Assembly (NCBI RefSeq): GCF_008014745.1 | Contig: NZ_VPFD01000024.1 | Location: 32,447 to 96,446, forward strand | Origin: Massilia arenae | Lineage (GTDB): Bacteria > Pseudomonadota > Gammaproteobacteria > Burkholderiales > Burkholderiaceae_D | Length of the DNA: 64,000 bases | Reading direction: 5' to 3' | Shown here: piece by piece, positions 33,852 to 42,468 of the stretch | Position numbering within the stretch: position 1 is the first letter of the stretch | How the letters are laid out: each line of letters begins with the position of its first letter | Made by a program: the position numbers and the translations under genes | Notes under the pieces: generated by a model | Told to the model about the DNA's origin: nothing | The model's database searches: none | What the model saw: the letters and a program-made list of their open reading frames with translations, nothing else

Positions 33852-34277
33852 ATGTCCGAACACAACACCGAAACACAGACCGACGTGCAGGCCGAACCCC
33901 AGACCCTGTACGAGATGATGGGCGGCGGCGAGCGCTTGCGGGCGTTGGTCGACCGCTTCTATGACCTGATGCAGCTGGAGCCCGATTTCGCCGGCATCCA
34001 CGCCATGCATCCGGTGCCCAACGACAGCTCGCGCGAGAAGACCTTCATGTTCCTGTCCGGCTGGATGGGCGGTCCCGACCTGTACATCGAACGCTACGGC
34101 CACCCGCGCCTGCGCGCGCGCCACCTGCCGTTCGCGATCGGCAGCGCGGAACGCGACCAGTGGCTGCGCTGCATGGCTTGGGCCATGGAAGACATGGGCT
34201 ACGACGACACGCTGCGCGTGCGCATGATGAATTCCTTCTTCCAGACCGCGGACTGGATGCGCAATAAACCTGATTGA
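33852..34277 (+). CDS. group II truncated haemoglobin (TrHbO)
   Basis: 141 aa. The TrHbO pattern is clear: LYEMMGGGERLRALVDRFYD (A-B helices), HPVPNDSSREKTFMFLSGWMGGP (E helix), RYGHPRLRARHLPFAIG with proximal His F8 in HLPF, and AERDQWLRCMAWAMEDMGY with the TrHbII tryptophan at G8. The N-terminal 17 residues are polar and disordered. Group II proteins bind O2 and related ligands in the cytosol, with roles suggested in peroxide or NO chemistry. ATG 33852 was chosen over the frame start at 33804 inside the hairpin. Confidence 0.92.
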   Translation: MSEHNTETQTDVQAEPQTLYEMMGGGERLRALVDRFYDLMQLEPDFAGIHAMHPVPNDSSREKTFMFLSGWMGGPDLYIERYGHPRLRARHLPFAIGSAERDQWLRCMAWAMEDMGYDDTLRVRMMNSFFQTADWMRNKPD

Positions 34278-34286
34278 TTGTCACCC

Positions 34287-35615
34287 ATGACCGTTGCCGA
34301 AATCCTAATCCTGGTCGGCCTCGTCATCGTGGCCGGCCTGCTGGTCGCCGTGCTGATGCTGCTCCTGCGCATGCGCGGCAATGGCGACGGCAACCACGTC
34401 GAGCGCCTCGAGCGCGAACTGCGCCAGGAGCTGCAATCGAGCGCCCAGGCTACGCGCCAGGAACTGTCCTCTCATTTGGCGCAATATCACAATGCCACCG
34501 TCCAGCAACTGGACAGCATGCGCCAGCAGATGCAGCTGCATTCCAGTAGCGGGCGTGAGGAACAGGCGCGCGCACTGAAGCGCTTCGCCGACACCTTGCA
34601 GCAGACGCTGGGCAATCTCACCGAATCGAACGCCCAGCGCATGCTCGAGGTGCGCACCACGCTGGAAACCAAGATCCGCGACTTGCAAAACGATAACGCC
34701 AAGCGCCTCGAAGAGATGCGCCAGACGGTCGACGAAAAACTGCATGCGACGCTGGAGACGCGCCTCTCCGAATCGTTCCGCCAGGTGTCGGAGCGGCTGG
34801 AAAAAGTGCACCAGGGCCTGGGCGAGATGCAGCAGCTGGCGATCGGCGTGGGCGACCTGAAGCGGGTGCTCACGAACGTCAAGACCCGCGGCACCTGGGG
34901 CGAGGTGCAACTGGAAATGCTGCTGGAGCAGGTGCTCACTGTTGAGCAGTATGCCAAGAACGTCGAGACGGTGGCCGGTTCGAACGCGCGGGTCGAGTTC
35001 GCGATCAAGCTGCCCGGCGCGGGCGATGGCGGCAAGCCGGTATGGCTGCCGATCGACGCCAAGTTCCCCAAGGAGCAGTACGAACGCCTGCTGGCGGCAG
35101 CCGATGTCGCCGATGCCGATGGCGTGGCGCGCGCCGGCGCCGAGCTGGAACGGGCGGTGCGGGGCGAAGCGCGCACCATCTGCGACAAATACGTGTCGCC
35201 GCCGCAGACCACCGACTTCGCCATCCTGTTCCTGCCCACCGAGGGCCTGTACGCCGAGGTGATGCGCCGTCCCGGCCTGGCCGACGACCTGCAGCGCACC
35301 TTGCGGGTGACGATCGCCGGTCCGTCGACCCTGGCCGCGCTGTTGAACAGCCTGCAGATGGGCTTTCGCACGCTGGCGCTCGAGAAGCGTTCTTCCGAGG
35401 TGTGGCAGGTGCTGGGCGCGGTCAAGACCGAGTTCACCAAGTTCGGCGACGTGCTGGCGACCACCAAGCTGACGCTGGAGAAGGCCGCCAAGAACATCGA
35501 AAACGCCGAGGTGCGCAGCCGTCAGATGGCGCGCAAGCTCAAGTCGGTGGAGGCGTTGCCGAGCGAGGCGGCGCAGCTGATGCTGGGGCCGGATGGCCTG
35601 GAGCGGGACGACTGA
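34287..35615 (+). CDS. rmuC: RmuC-family DNA recombination protein
   Basis: 442 aa. One N-terminal membrane helix (EILILVGLVIVAGLLVAVLM), then a coiled coil to about residue 190. The RmuC domain follows with GTWGEVQLEMLLEQVLTVEQY, LPIDAKFPKEQYERLL and FAILFLPTEGLYAEVM, a PD-(D/E)XK-like nuclease core. RmuC limits inversions at short repeats in E. coli. The ATG at 34287 is used; a TTG three codons before would be in frame. Its stop converges with the leftward small gene region. Confidence 0.93.
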   Translation: MTVAEILILVGLVIVAGLLVAVLMLLLRMRGNGDGNHVERLERELRQELQSSAQATRQELSSHLAQYHNATVQQLDSMRQQMQLHSSSGREEQARALKRFADTLQQTLGNLTESNAQRMLEVRTTLETKIRDLQNDNAKRLEEMRQTVDEKLHATLETRLSESFRQVSERLEKVHQGLGEMQQLAIGVGDLKRVLTNVKTRGTWGEVQLEMLLEQVLTVEQYAKNVETVAGSNARVEFAIKLPGAGDGGKPVWLPIDAKFPKEQYERLLAAADVADADGVARAGAELERAVRGEARTICDKYVSPPQTTDFAILFLPTEGLYAEVMRRPGLADDLQRTLRVTIAGPSTLAALLNSLQMGFRTLALEKRSSEVWQVLGAVKTEFTKFGDVLATTKLTLEKAAKNIENAEVRSRQMARKLKSVEALPSEAAQLMLGPDGLERDD

Positions 35616-35636
35616 CGTTCGGCCGCTCTGGCGTTC

Positions 35637-35762
35637 TCAATGAGAGGCGCCGAGCATGTTGGTGCGCAGCTTTTTGGTGAGCGATCCCGTGAAGCGACGC
35701 GCCGTTACACGGTGGCCCGGCATCAATATGGGAAGCGTTTGGGGCCATGCGGACTTGGTCAC
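35637..35762 (-). CDS. 41-codon reading frame directly after the HipB-like gene (doubtful)
   Basis: It starts with GTG at 35762, 2 nt after the TAA of the regulator, and ends at a TGA at 35637. The product begins MTKSAWPQTLPILMPGHRVT and has no family I recognise. The position is where a hipA-type toxin gene would begin. It may be the truncated remnant of such a partner, a real small protein, or chance. Confidence 0.3.
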   Translation of the reverse strand: MTKSAWPQTLPILMPGHRVTARRFTGSLTKKLRTNMLGASH

Positions 35763-35764
35763 GA

Positions 35765-36004
35765 TTAGCGCTTCCTGATGACGAGATCGAGGCCCAGCAA
35801 GTTGAGGACGTCGATCACCTTTTGTGCCTGGACCGTTTCCTTGCCGTGTTCGAGGTCGATGATGAACCTGTTCCCAAGTCCCGCCAGGCCCGACACGTCT
35901 ACTTGCGTCAATTTCTGGGCCTTGCGTGTTTGCCGGATCAGTTTGCCAAGTTCACCTACCGATGTAATGGAGATCTCATCAACGGTATTGCGCGGCGTCT
36001 CCAT
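35765..36004 (-). CDS. HipB-like XRE-family HTH regulator, without HipA
   Basis: 79 aa. The HTH_3 domain is ELGKLIRQTRKAQKLTQVDV followed by SGLAGLGNRFIIDLEHGKETV, then VIDVLNLLGLDLVIRKR, the typical HipB/y4mF ending. ATG 36004 has AAAGGA 6 nt upstream; a TTG at 36019 is an alternative. In HipBA systems the kinase toxin gene follows; here only 41 codons remain before convergent rmuC. Three palindromic sites upstream suggest autoregulation. The gene could be a relic antitoxin, or a free regulator of the Moco genes upstream on the same strand. Confidence 0.82.
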   Translation of the reverse strand: METPRNTVDEISITSVGELGKLIRQTRKAQKLTQVDVSGLAGLGNRFIIDLEHGKETVQAQKVIDVLNLLGLDLVIRKR

Positions 36005-36019
36005 ACCTTTTCCTTTCAA

Positions 36020-36136
36020 CCCGATCGGTAAGATTTGAAGTGATTATGCCTGAAAATTGGGCGAAAATCACCGATCGGTAAGGATTGCTATGATCTTGAG
36101 CAAAAAACGACCGTGCAATACCGATCGGTAAGATTT
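36020..36136 (-). promoter_or_regulatory. three operator-like palindromes at 50-bp spacing
   Basis: CCGATCGGTAAG occurs at 36021, 36071 and 36121, exactly 50 bp apart, followed by ATT, GATT and ATTT. Copies 2 and 3 have the perfect palindrome ACCGATCGGT (copy 3 TACCGATCGGTA); copy 1 is CCCGATCGG. The DNA between them is not repeated. They occupy the whole gap between moeA and the HipB-like start. A repressor bound at each would lie on almost the same helical face (about 4.8 turns). Confidence 0.75.
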
Positions 36137-36146
36137 TTTTATTGTT

Positions 36147-38045
36147 TTAGAACAGGCCCTCGAACGGCAGAATATCCACCATCTCTCCCGCCGCGACACT
36201 GCCTTGCCCATCATGCAGCACAACCATGCAATTCGCCTCCGACATCGAGCGCAGGATGCCCGAGCCCTGCGACCCGGTGATGCGCACTTCAGGTTCCCCG
36301 TCCGCCCCGCGCGCGACGATGCCGCGCTGGTATTCGGTACGCCCAGGCTTCTTGCGGATCGCCTCGCTTGATCGCGCACGCAGCAGCGGCAGCGGCGCCT
36401 CGGCCCCCATCATGCGCAGCAGCGCCTCGCGCGCGAAGAAGTAGAACGACACCATCACCGCCACTGGATTGCCCGGCAGCCCGAACAAGAAAGCGCTGCG
36501 GCCGTTGGACGATACCCGGCCGAAGGCCAGCGGCCGGCCCGGACGCATGCCGATCTTCCAGAACGTCACGTCGCCCAGCCGGGCCATCACCTGCCTGGTG
36601 TAGTCGGCCGCGCCCACCGACACGCCGCCCGAGGTGATGATCGCGTCGGCGTTCTCGCAGGCGGTGCGCAGCGCTTCTTCCAGTGCTTCGGGACTGTCGC
36701 GCACCACGCCCATGTCGATGATCTCGCAACCCAGGCGCTGCAGCATGCCGTAGATCGTGTAGCGGTTGCTGTCATAGACGCAACCTTCATCGAGCGTTTC
36801 GCCGATCGAGCGCAATTCATCGCCGGTCGAGAAGAAGGCGACGCGCAGGCGGCGCTGAACGGGGATCTCGGCGAAGCCGAGTGAGGCGCACAGGCCCAGG
36901 TCGGCCGGACGGATGACGCGGCCGGCCTTCAACGCAGCGCTGCCGGCCTTCAGGTCTTCGCCGGCCAGGCGGCGGTTGTCCCCCGCACGAATCGCGCCGG
37001 CGCGCAGGGTGACCGTGTCGTCGGTCGTGCTCTCGGCGAATTCCTGCGGCAGCACGCTGTCGCAACCGGCCGGCATCACTCCGCCGGTCATGATGCGCAC
37101 GCATTCGCCGGGATTGATAACGATGTCGAGCGGCTTGCCGGCATAGGCGATGCCGACCACGTTCAAGGTGACGGTGCCGTCGGCCGGCAGGTCGCCGCCG
37201 CGCAGCGCGTAGCCATCCATGGCCGAGTTGTCGTGCGCCGGCACGTTGATCGGCGAGACCAGGTCACGCGCCAACACGCGGCCGAGCGCAGTGCGCAGCG
37301 CGACCATCTCGACCGCGCGCACGGGTTGCACGAAGTCGCGGATGATGCGCTGGGCGTCCTGCACGCGCAGGGCGTCCGGATCGTAGCCGTTGATGCAGCT
37401 CGCTACCTGGGCCAGGCTGGCGGGAAAGGGCGGAGAAGCGTCGTCCAGCCCGCGCAGCTCGTCCAGCGTATTGATGTTGCGGAAGGCGTCGGCGTCGTCG
37501 AAGACCACTTCGACCGCCTTCAGGTCGCGGTGCCAGCCGTCGACGCGGCGGCCGCCCTCGGCAAGATAGGCCGACAGCTGAGGCAGGCGGTCCACGCGCA
37601 CCAGGCAGAACACGGGATGCGGCTGTGGGCGCTGGCCGGCTTCCTGCGTTGCGGCGTAGGCGACGTCGGCGTCGGCTGCCTCCAGCGCGGTGGACAAGCG
37701 AGAAGCCAGGTCGGCCGGCAGGAAGGGCGAGTCGCAGGGGACGGCCAGCAGGTAGGGCGTGGCACAGTGGCGCAGGCCGGCTTCGAGACCGGCGAGCGGC
37801 CCCGGGTAGGGTTCCACTCCGTCGGCTATCTCATCCGGCAACACCATCACATCGAACCCGCGATAAGTGTCGAGATTGCGGTTGGCGCTGATCGCCACCG
37901 GCCCGACCTGCGGCCGCAGGCGCGCCAGCACGTGCTCGACCATGGTGCTCGACCGGAAGGGCTGCAAGCCCTTGTCGACATTGCCCATGCGCGAGCCGCG
38001 ACCGCCCGCCAATACCAGTCCGCTGATCATCCCTTGTTCCATCAT
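36147..38045 (-). CDS. MobA-MoeA fusion: molybdenum cofactor guanylyltransferase / molybdopterin molybdotransferase
   Basis: 632 aa in one frame. MobA is about residues 6-205: SGLVLAGGRGSRMGNVDKGL with the GTP-binding G-rich loop, GPLAGLEAGLRHCATPYLLA, CDSPFLPADLA, and NINTLDELRGL at its end. MoeA is about 215-632: AHDNSAMDGYALRGGDL, RIMTGGVMPAGCDSVLPQE, FFSTGDELRSIGE, ITSGGVSVGAADYTRQV and LFGLPGNPVAVMVSFYFF. MoeA inserts molybdate, and MobA attaches GMP for bis-MGD enzymes. No in-frame ATG occurs at the junction. The ATG overlaps the moaA stop (ATGA), so moaA and this gene are coupled. Confidence 0.92.
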   Translation of the reverse strand: MMEQGMISGLVLAGGRGSRMGNVDKGLQPFRSSTMVEHVLARLRPQVGPVAISANRNLDTYRGFDVMVLPDEIADGVEPYPGPLAGLEAGLRHCATPYLLAVPCDSPFLPADLASRLSTALEAADADVAYAATQEAGQRPQPHPVFCLVRVDRLPQLSAYLAEGGRRVDGWHRDLKAVEVVFDDADAFRNINTLDELRGLDDASPPFPASLAQVASCINGYDPDALRVQDAQRIIRDFVQPVRAVEMVALRTALGRVLARDLVSPINVPAHDNSAMDGYALRGGDLPADGTVTLNVVGIAYAGKPLDIVINPGECVRIMTGGVMPAGCDSVLPQEFAESTTDDTVTLRAGAIRAGDNRRLAGEDLKAGSAALKAGRVIRPADLGLCASLGFAEIPVQRRLRVAFFSTGDELRSIGETLDEGCVYDSNRYTIYGMLQRLGCEIIDMGVVRDSPEALEEALRTACENADAIITSGGVSVGAADYTRQVMARLGDVTFWKIGMRPGRPLAFGRVSSNGRSAFLFGLPGNPVAVMVSFYFFAREALLRMMGAEAPLPLLRARSSEAIRKKPGRTEYQRGIVARGADGEPEVRITGSQGSGILRSMSEANCMVVLHDGQGSVAAGEMVDILPFEGLF

Positions 38046-39154
38046 CCGCCTATATAGGACATTTCAACCTTGCGCGCCCCGTCGCGCTGCCCGATGCCGG
38101 TCTGGGCCGTACGTGTCTCTGAATAGCGGTCGGCCCGTCCGCGCCACAGCTGGGCAATGGCGCCCGACAGTTCGAGGTCGCTGCGATCGGCGCGCAGCAA
38201 CGCGCGCAGGTCGTGGCCGCGGGTGGCGAACAGGCAGGTGTACAGCTTGCCTTCGGTCGACAGGCGCAGGCGCGAACAGTCGCCGCAGAAGGCCTGGGTG
38301 ACGCTCGAGATGACGCCGATCTCGCCGCTGCCGTCCGCGTAGCGCCAGCGCGAGGCGGTCTCGCCGCTGTAGTTGGCCGCGACCGGTTCGAGCGGCAGCT
38401 CGGCCGAGATGCGCCGCACCACTTCGTGCGACGGTACGACGTCGCGCATATTCCAGCCGTTCGAGGCGCCGACGTCCATGAATTCGATGAAGCGCAGGAT
38501 GGTCGGCGAGCCCTTGAAGTGGCGCGCCATGGGCAGGATCTGGTCGTCGTTGGTGCCGCCCTTGACCACCATATTGACCTTGACCGGCCCAAGGCCGGCC
38601 GCGTGGGCGGCGTCGATGCCGTTCAGTACGTCGGCGACGGCGAAGTCGACGTCGTTCATGCTGCGGAACACCGTGTCGTCCATCGCGTCGAGCGAGACCG
38701 TGACGCGGTCCAGGCCGGCGTCTTTCAGGGCCTGGGCCTTGCGCGCCAGGATCGAGCCGTTGGTGGTGAGCGTGAGGTCGAGCGGACGGCCGCTGGGCGT
38801 CGGCAGCGCGCGCAGCATCGCGACCAGGCGTTCGAGGTTCTTGCGCAGCAGCGGCTCGCCGCCGGTCAGGCGCAGCTTCTCGACGCCATGCGCGATGAAC
38901 AGCCGCGCCACGCGCGTGATTTCCTCGAACGACAGCAGGTCGCCGTGCGGCAGGTACTGGTAATCCTTGTCGAACACTTCCTTCGGCATGCAGTACACGC
39001 AGCGGAAGTTGCAGCGGTCGGTGACCGAGATGCGCAGGTCGTGCAGGGGCCGGCCGAGGGCGTCGCTCAAGAGGCCGGTCGGAGCTTCGGGCACGGCCGG
39101 GACCTGCAGCGCGGATGATCGCAGGTCATTGATCAGAATGATTTTTTCAGCCAT
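38042..39154 (-). CDS. moaA: GTP 3',8-cyclase
   Basis: 370 aa. Radical-SAM cluster motif is DRCNFRCVYCMPKEVF (CxxxCxxC, about residue 48), with the SAM GGE motif KLRLTGGEPLLRKNLE. The C-terminal second 4Fe-4S site has FCGDCSRLRLSTEGKLYTCLF, and the protein ends EMSYIGG with the essential GG tail. MoaA converts GTP to 3',8-cyclo-GTP, the first step of molybdopterin synthesis. Stop overlaps the start of the MobA-MoeA gene. The other moa genes are not in this window. Confidence 0.95.
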   Translation of the reverse strand: MAEKIILINDLRSSALQVPAVPEAPTGLLSDALGRPLHDLRISVTDRCNFRCVYCMPKEVFDKDYQYLPHGDLLSFEEITRVARLFIAHGVEKLRLTGGEPLLRKNLERLVAMLRALPTPSGRPLDLTLTTNGSILARKAQALKDAGLDRVTVSLDAMDDTVFRSMNDVDFAVADVLNGIDAAHAAGLGPVKVNMVVKGGTNDDQILPMARHFKGSPTILRFIEFMDVGASNGWNMRDVVPSHEVVRRISAELPLEPVAANYSGETASRWRYADGSGEIGVISSVTQAFCGDCSRLRLSTEGKLYTCLFATRGHDLRALLRADRSDLELSGAIAQLWRGRADRYSETRTAQTGIGQRDGARKVEMSYIGG

Positions 39155-39231
39155 TTCAGTACGATAGCACGGTGCTGATGAAGCTGCCCGTGCCGATCCA
39201 GATGGAAGTGCTGCGGCTTAACGCAGTCCAA

Positions 39232-39267
39232 TAAAAAACGCCGTTCCCGGCTATGCGGGAACGGCGT
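39232..39267 (-). terminator. intrinsic terminator of rne
   Basis: On the minus strand ACGCCGTTCCCG, a 6-nt loop and CGGGAACGGCGT make a perfect 12-bp stem followed by TTTTTATT. It begins about 20 bp after the RNase E stop. Its core resembles the REP hairpins in this window (TTCCCG...CGGGAA), but it is longer and stands alone. Confidence 0.92.
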
Positions 39268-39288
39268 ATGGGTCTTCCCGACTAGCGC

Positions 39289-42200
39289 TTACTGGCGCGT
39301 CGTATCGACCTGCACCAGCGGCTCGTCGACCGGCGCGACCACGGCCTTGCGGGCGCGGCCCAGGCGAACCGGGGTTGCCACTGCGGCTTCCTGGGCGGCG
39401 CGCAGTTTTTCAGGGTCGGTGGCTGCCAGTTGCAGGCCGGCCTGGGCCAGCACGTCGTCCAGCTTGGCCGGTGCTTCGACAGGCGCTGCCGGCGCTGCCG
39501 GAGCAGCAGCCAGCGCGGCGCCAGGCGCCGGGGCGCTGACCGCAGGCACGGCGGCTGGCGTCGGCGCGACGGTGATGGCCGGTGCGGCTGCAGGAGCCGT
39601 CTCGACCGCCGATGCGGCGACCGGTGCAGCCACCGGCGCGGTGTCGACCACCGGAGCCGGTGCTGGCGCCTGCTCGACCGGAGCCGGGGCAGGTGCAACT
39701 GCCGGGGCCGGCGCAGGTGCAGGCTCGGCGGCGGCACTTGCCGCAGCCACCGACGCAGCCGTCGGGAACATGTTCTGCTGAGCAGCAACCGAAGCCGCAG
39801 TCGGGAACGGGATCTGCTCGGCAGCCACTGGCGCCGGTGCGACCGGGGCAGCAGGTGCTGGAACTGGTGCAGGAGCAGGAGCAGGAGCAGGAGCGGCAGC
39901 CTTCTCGGCCTCCGCTTTCTCAGCCGCCACCGACGCCGAGGTCGGGAACGGCCATGCATCCTGGGCAGTGGCGCGTGCCGGCTTGGCCTTGGCTGCCTTG
40001 GCGGCTGCGGCAACCTTGGCCGCTTCTTCATCGGCTACCGGGGTGAATGCCGGCGCTTCGTCCGAACCTTCCAGCGCCTCGCAGCCCTCGACCTGGTCAC
40101 GGTCGCGGCGGTTGCGGTTGCGGCCACCACGGCGGCGGCGGCGGCGTGGCTCGTCGCCATCGCCTTCGCCATCGAGTTCTTCGCCATCCGGGCCGATCGT
40201 CGTCACCGACTTCACGACCTGCTGCACGATTTCCTGGCTGCCTTCGGGACCGGTCGTGCTCACCGAGACGACCTCGGTGGAAACGACCTGGCTCACGCTC
40301 ACTTCATCGAGCTTGGCTTCGATGGCCTGGGTGGTGCGTTCGGTACGCTCGGTACGCTCGCGCGGCTGGCGTGGCTGGCGCTCCTTGCGCTCAGGACGCT
40401 CGGTGGCTTCGACACGCGGTGCGCCTTCGACCAGCTCGCGCGGCTCACGCGGCTCGCGTGGCTTGCGCTCGCGTGGCTGACGTGGCTGGCGGCCTTCGCG
40501 GGTCTCTTCGCCCGGTGCGCCCTTGGTAACTTCCTCGCCCGGCGCGCCCTTGGCGACGGTGGTGGCAACCGCGTCGCGCTCTTCGCGCTCACGGCCCGGC
40601 TTGGCGCCGCGTTCGCCATTGCGGCCGCCGTTGCGGCCACCCTTGTTGCGGTTGTTGCGCTCGCCGCGCTCGGCTGGCGCAGGCGCGGCCGGCTTCTCGG
40701 CCACGGCTGGCGCCGGAGCCGGTTCTTCAGGTTTGCCGAAGAAGAAGTCGCGCAGGCGGCCAAAGAAACTCTTCTCGGCCGGCGCAGGAGCAGGAGCGGC
40801 GGCCGGGGCGGCTGCGGCTTTCACCGGCTTGGCCGCTTCGCTGCGGTCGACCACCGGGGCCGGCTGGGCCGGGGTGATGGTCTTGACGACGGCTTCCTGG
40901 CGTGGCTTCGCTTCTTCTTTCTGGCGCTTGGCGTAGGCCATGTCGGTGTCGGCGGTCTCGGCCATCGCATAGCTGGCGTGCGCGTCTTCCAGGCGCGGAT
41001 CGTCGTGCTTGATGCGCTCGAGCTTGTAGTGCGGGGTGTCCAGATGCTTGTTCGGGATCAGGATCACGGTGATGCGGTGGCGGTTCTCGATCTTGAGCAC
41101 TTCGCCGCGCTTTTCGTTCAGCAGGAAGGCAGCGACGTCGACCGGCACTTGCACGTGGATCGCGGCCGAATTCTCTTTCATGGCCTCTTCCTGGATGATA
41201 CGCAGGACTTGCAGGGCCGACGATTCGGTATCACGGATGTGGCCGGTGCCCGAGCAGCGCGGGCAGGTCACGTGCGAGCCTTCCGACAGCGAAGGACGCA
41301 GGCGCTGGCGCGAAAGCTCCATCAAGCCAAACCGCGAAATCTTGCCCATCTGGACGCGGGCGCGGTCGTGGTGCAGGGCGTCCTTGAGACGCTGCTCGAC
41401 TTCGCGCTGGTTCTTGGCCACTTCCATGTCGATGAAGTCGATCACGATCAGGCCGCCCAGGTCGCGCAGGCGCAGCTGGCGGGCGACTTCGTCGGCCGCT
41501 TCGCAGTTGGTGTTGAAGGCGGTGGTCTCGATGTCCGAGCCGCGGGTGGCGCGGGCCGAGTTGACGTCGATGGAGACCAGGGCTTCGGTGTGGTCGATCA
41601 CGATCGCGCCGCCCGATGGCAGCGGCACGGTGCGCGCGTAGGCGGTCTCGATCTGGTGTTCGATCTGGAAACGCGAGAACAGCGGCACGTCGTCGCTATA
41701 ACGCTTCACGCGGTGCGCCATGTCGGGCATCACGTGGCTCATGAACTGCTGGGCCTGTTCGTAGATCTCGTCGGTGTCGATCAGGACTTCGCCGATATCG
41801 GGCTGGAAGTAATCGCGGATGGCGCGGATGACCAGCGACGATTCCTGGTAGATCAGGAAAGCGCCGGCGGACGACTTGCCGGCGCCTTCGATTGCGCGCC
41901 ACAGCTGCATCAGGTAGTTCAAGTCCCACTGCAGCTCTTCGACGTTGCGGCCGATGCCGGCGGTGCGGGCGATCACCGACATGCCTTGCGGCAGGTCGAG
42001 CTTGTCCATGGTTTCGCGCAGTTCCTGACGCTCTTCGCCTTCGACGCGGCGCGACACGCCGCCGCCGCGCGGATTGTTCGGCATCAAGACCAGGTAGCGG
42101 CCGGCCAGCGAGATGAACGAGGTCAGGGCGGCGCCCTTGTTACCGCGCTCTTCTTTCTCGACCTGGACCATGATTTCCTGGCCTTCGCGCAGCGCTTCCT

Positions 42201-42468
42201 TGATGGAGCAGTTGCGGACGTCGACGCCCTCGCGGAAATACGTGCGGGCGACTTCTTTGAAGGGGAGGAATCCGTGGCGGTCTTCGCCGTAGGAGACGAA
42301 GCAGGCTTCGAGGGAGGGTTCGATGCGGGTGATGACACCCTTGTAGATATTGGACTTGCGCTGTTCGCGACCGGCAGTCTCGATATCGATGTCGATCAGT
42401 TTTTGACCGTCGACGATCGCTACGCGCAGCTCCTCTTGCTGCGTAGCGTTAAACAACATGCGTTTCAT
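39289..42468 (-). CDS. rne: ribonuclease E
   Basis: 1059 aa. The catalytic half (1-510) has the S1 domain (SNIYKGVITRIEPSLEACFV...GFLPFKEV), the 5' sensor, the DNase I-like metal site (IDVNSARATRG...LIVIDFIDM), and the zinc-link CPRCSGTGHI. The C-terminal half is low-complexity: Arg-rich helices (RRRRRRGGRNRNRRDRDQ), repeated RQPRER, and Ala/Pro runs from about residue 800. It contains a motif FPT(S/A)ASVAA three times, near residues 840, 888 and 901, and ends with RLGRARKAVVAPVDEPLVQV. It degrades mRNA and matures rRNA and tRNA. Its 5' leader upstream is long and contains a hairpin. Confidence 0.96.
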   Translation of the reverse strand: MKRMLFNATQQEELRVAIVDGQKLIDIDIETAGREQRKSNIYKGVITRIEPSLEACFVSYGEDRHGFLPFKEVARTYFREGVDVRNCSIKEALREGQEIMVQVEKEERGNKGAALTSFISLAGRYLVLMPNNPRGGGVSRRVEGEERQELRETMDKLDLPQGMSVIARTAGIGRNVEELQWDLNYLMQLWRAIEGAGKSSAGAFLIYQESSLVIRAIRDYFQPDIGEVLIDTDEIYEQAQQFMSHVMPDMAHRVKRYSDDVPLFSRFQIEHQIETAYARTVPLPSGGAIVIDHTEALVSIDVNSARATRGSDIETTAFNTNCEAADEVARQLRLRDLGGLIVIDFIDMEVAKNQREVEQRLKDALHHDRARVQMGKISRFGLMELSRQRLRPSLSEGSHVTCPRCSGTGHIRDTESSALQVLRIIQEEAMKENSAAIHVQVPVDVAAFLLNEKRGEVLKIENRHRITVILIPNKHLDTPHYKLERIKHDDPRLEDAHASYAMAETADTDMAYAKRQKEEAKPRQEAVVKTITPAQPAPVVDRSEAAKPVKAAAAPAAAPAPAPAEKSFFGRLRDFFFGKPEEPAPAPAVAEKPAAPAPAERGERNNRNKGGRNGGRNGERGAKPGREREERDAVATTVAKGAPGEEVTKGAPGEETREGRQPRQPRERKPREPREPRELVEGAPRVEATERPERKERQPRQPRERTERTERTTQAIEAKLDEVSVSQVVSTEVVSVSTTGPEGSQEIVQQVVKSVTTIGPDGEELDGEGDGDEPRRRRRRGGRNRNRRDRDQVEGCEALEGSDEAPAFTPVADEEAAKVAAAAKAAKAKPARATAQDAWPFPTSASVAAEKAEAEKAAAPAPAPAPAPVPAPAAPVAPAPVAAEQIPFPTAASVAAQQNMFPTAASVAAASAAAEPAPAPAPAVAPAPAPVEQAPAPAPVVDTAPVAAPVAASAVETAPAAAPAITVAPTPAAVPAVSAPAPGAALAAAPAAPAAPVEAPAKLDDVLAQAGLQLAATDPEKLRAAQEAAVATPVRLGRARKAVVAPVDEPLVQVDTTRQ

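Noticed and set aside
32022..34124. 700-codon minus-strand frame opposite the permease
   Set aside because: Shadow; no domain, and it overlaps the haemoglobin gene start as well.
36068..36379. 103-codon minus-strand frame over the operator region
   Set aside because: Out of frame with MoeA and overlaps its C terminus; no domain.
39232..39267. Fifth REP unit
   Set aside because: The core resembles a REP stem but it is longer, single, and has a T tract on the rne strand; it is a terminator.
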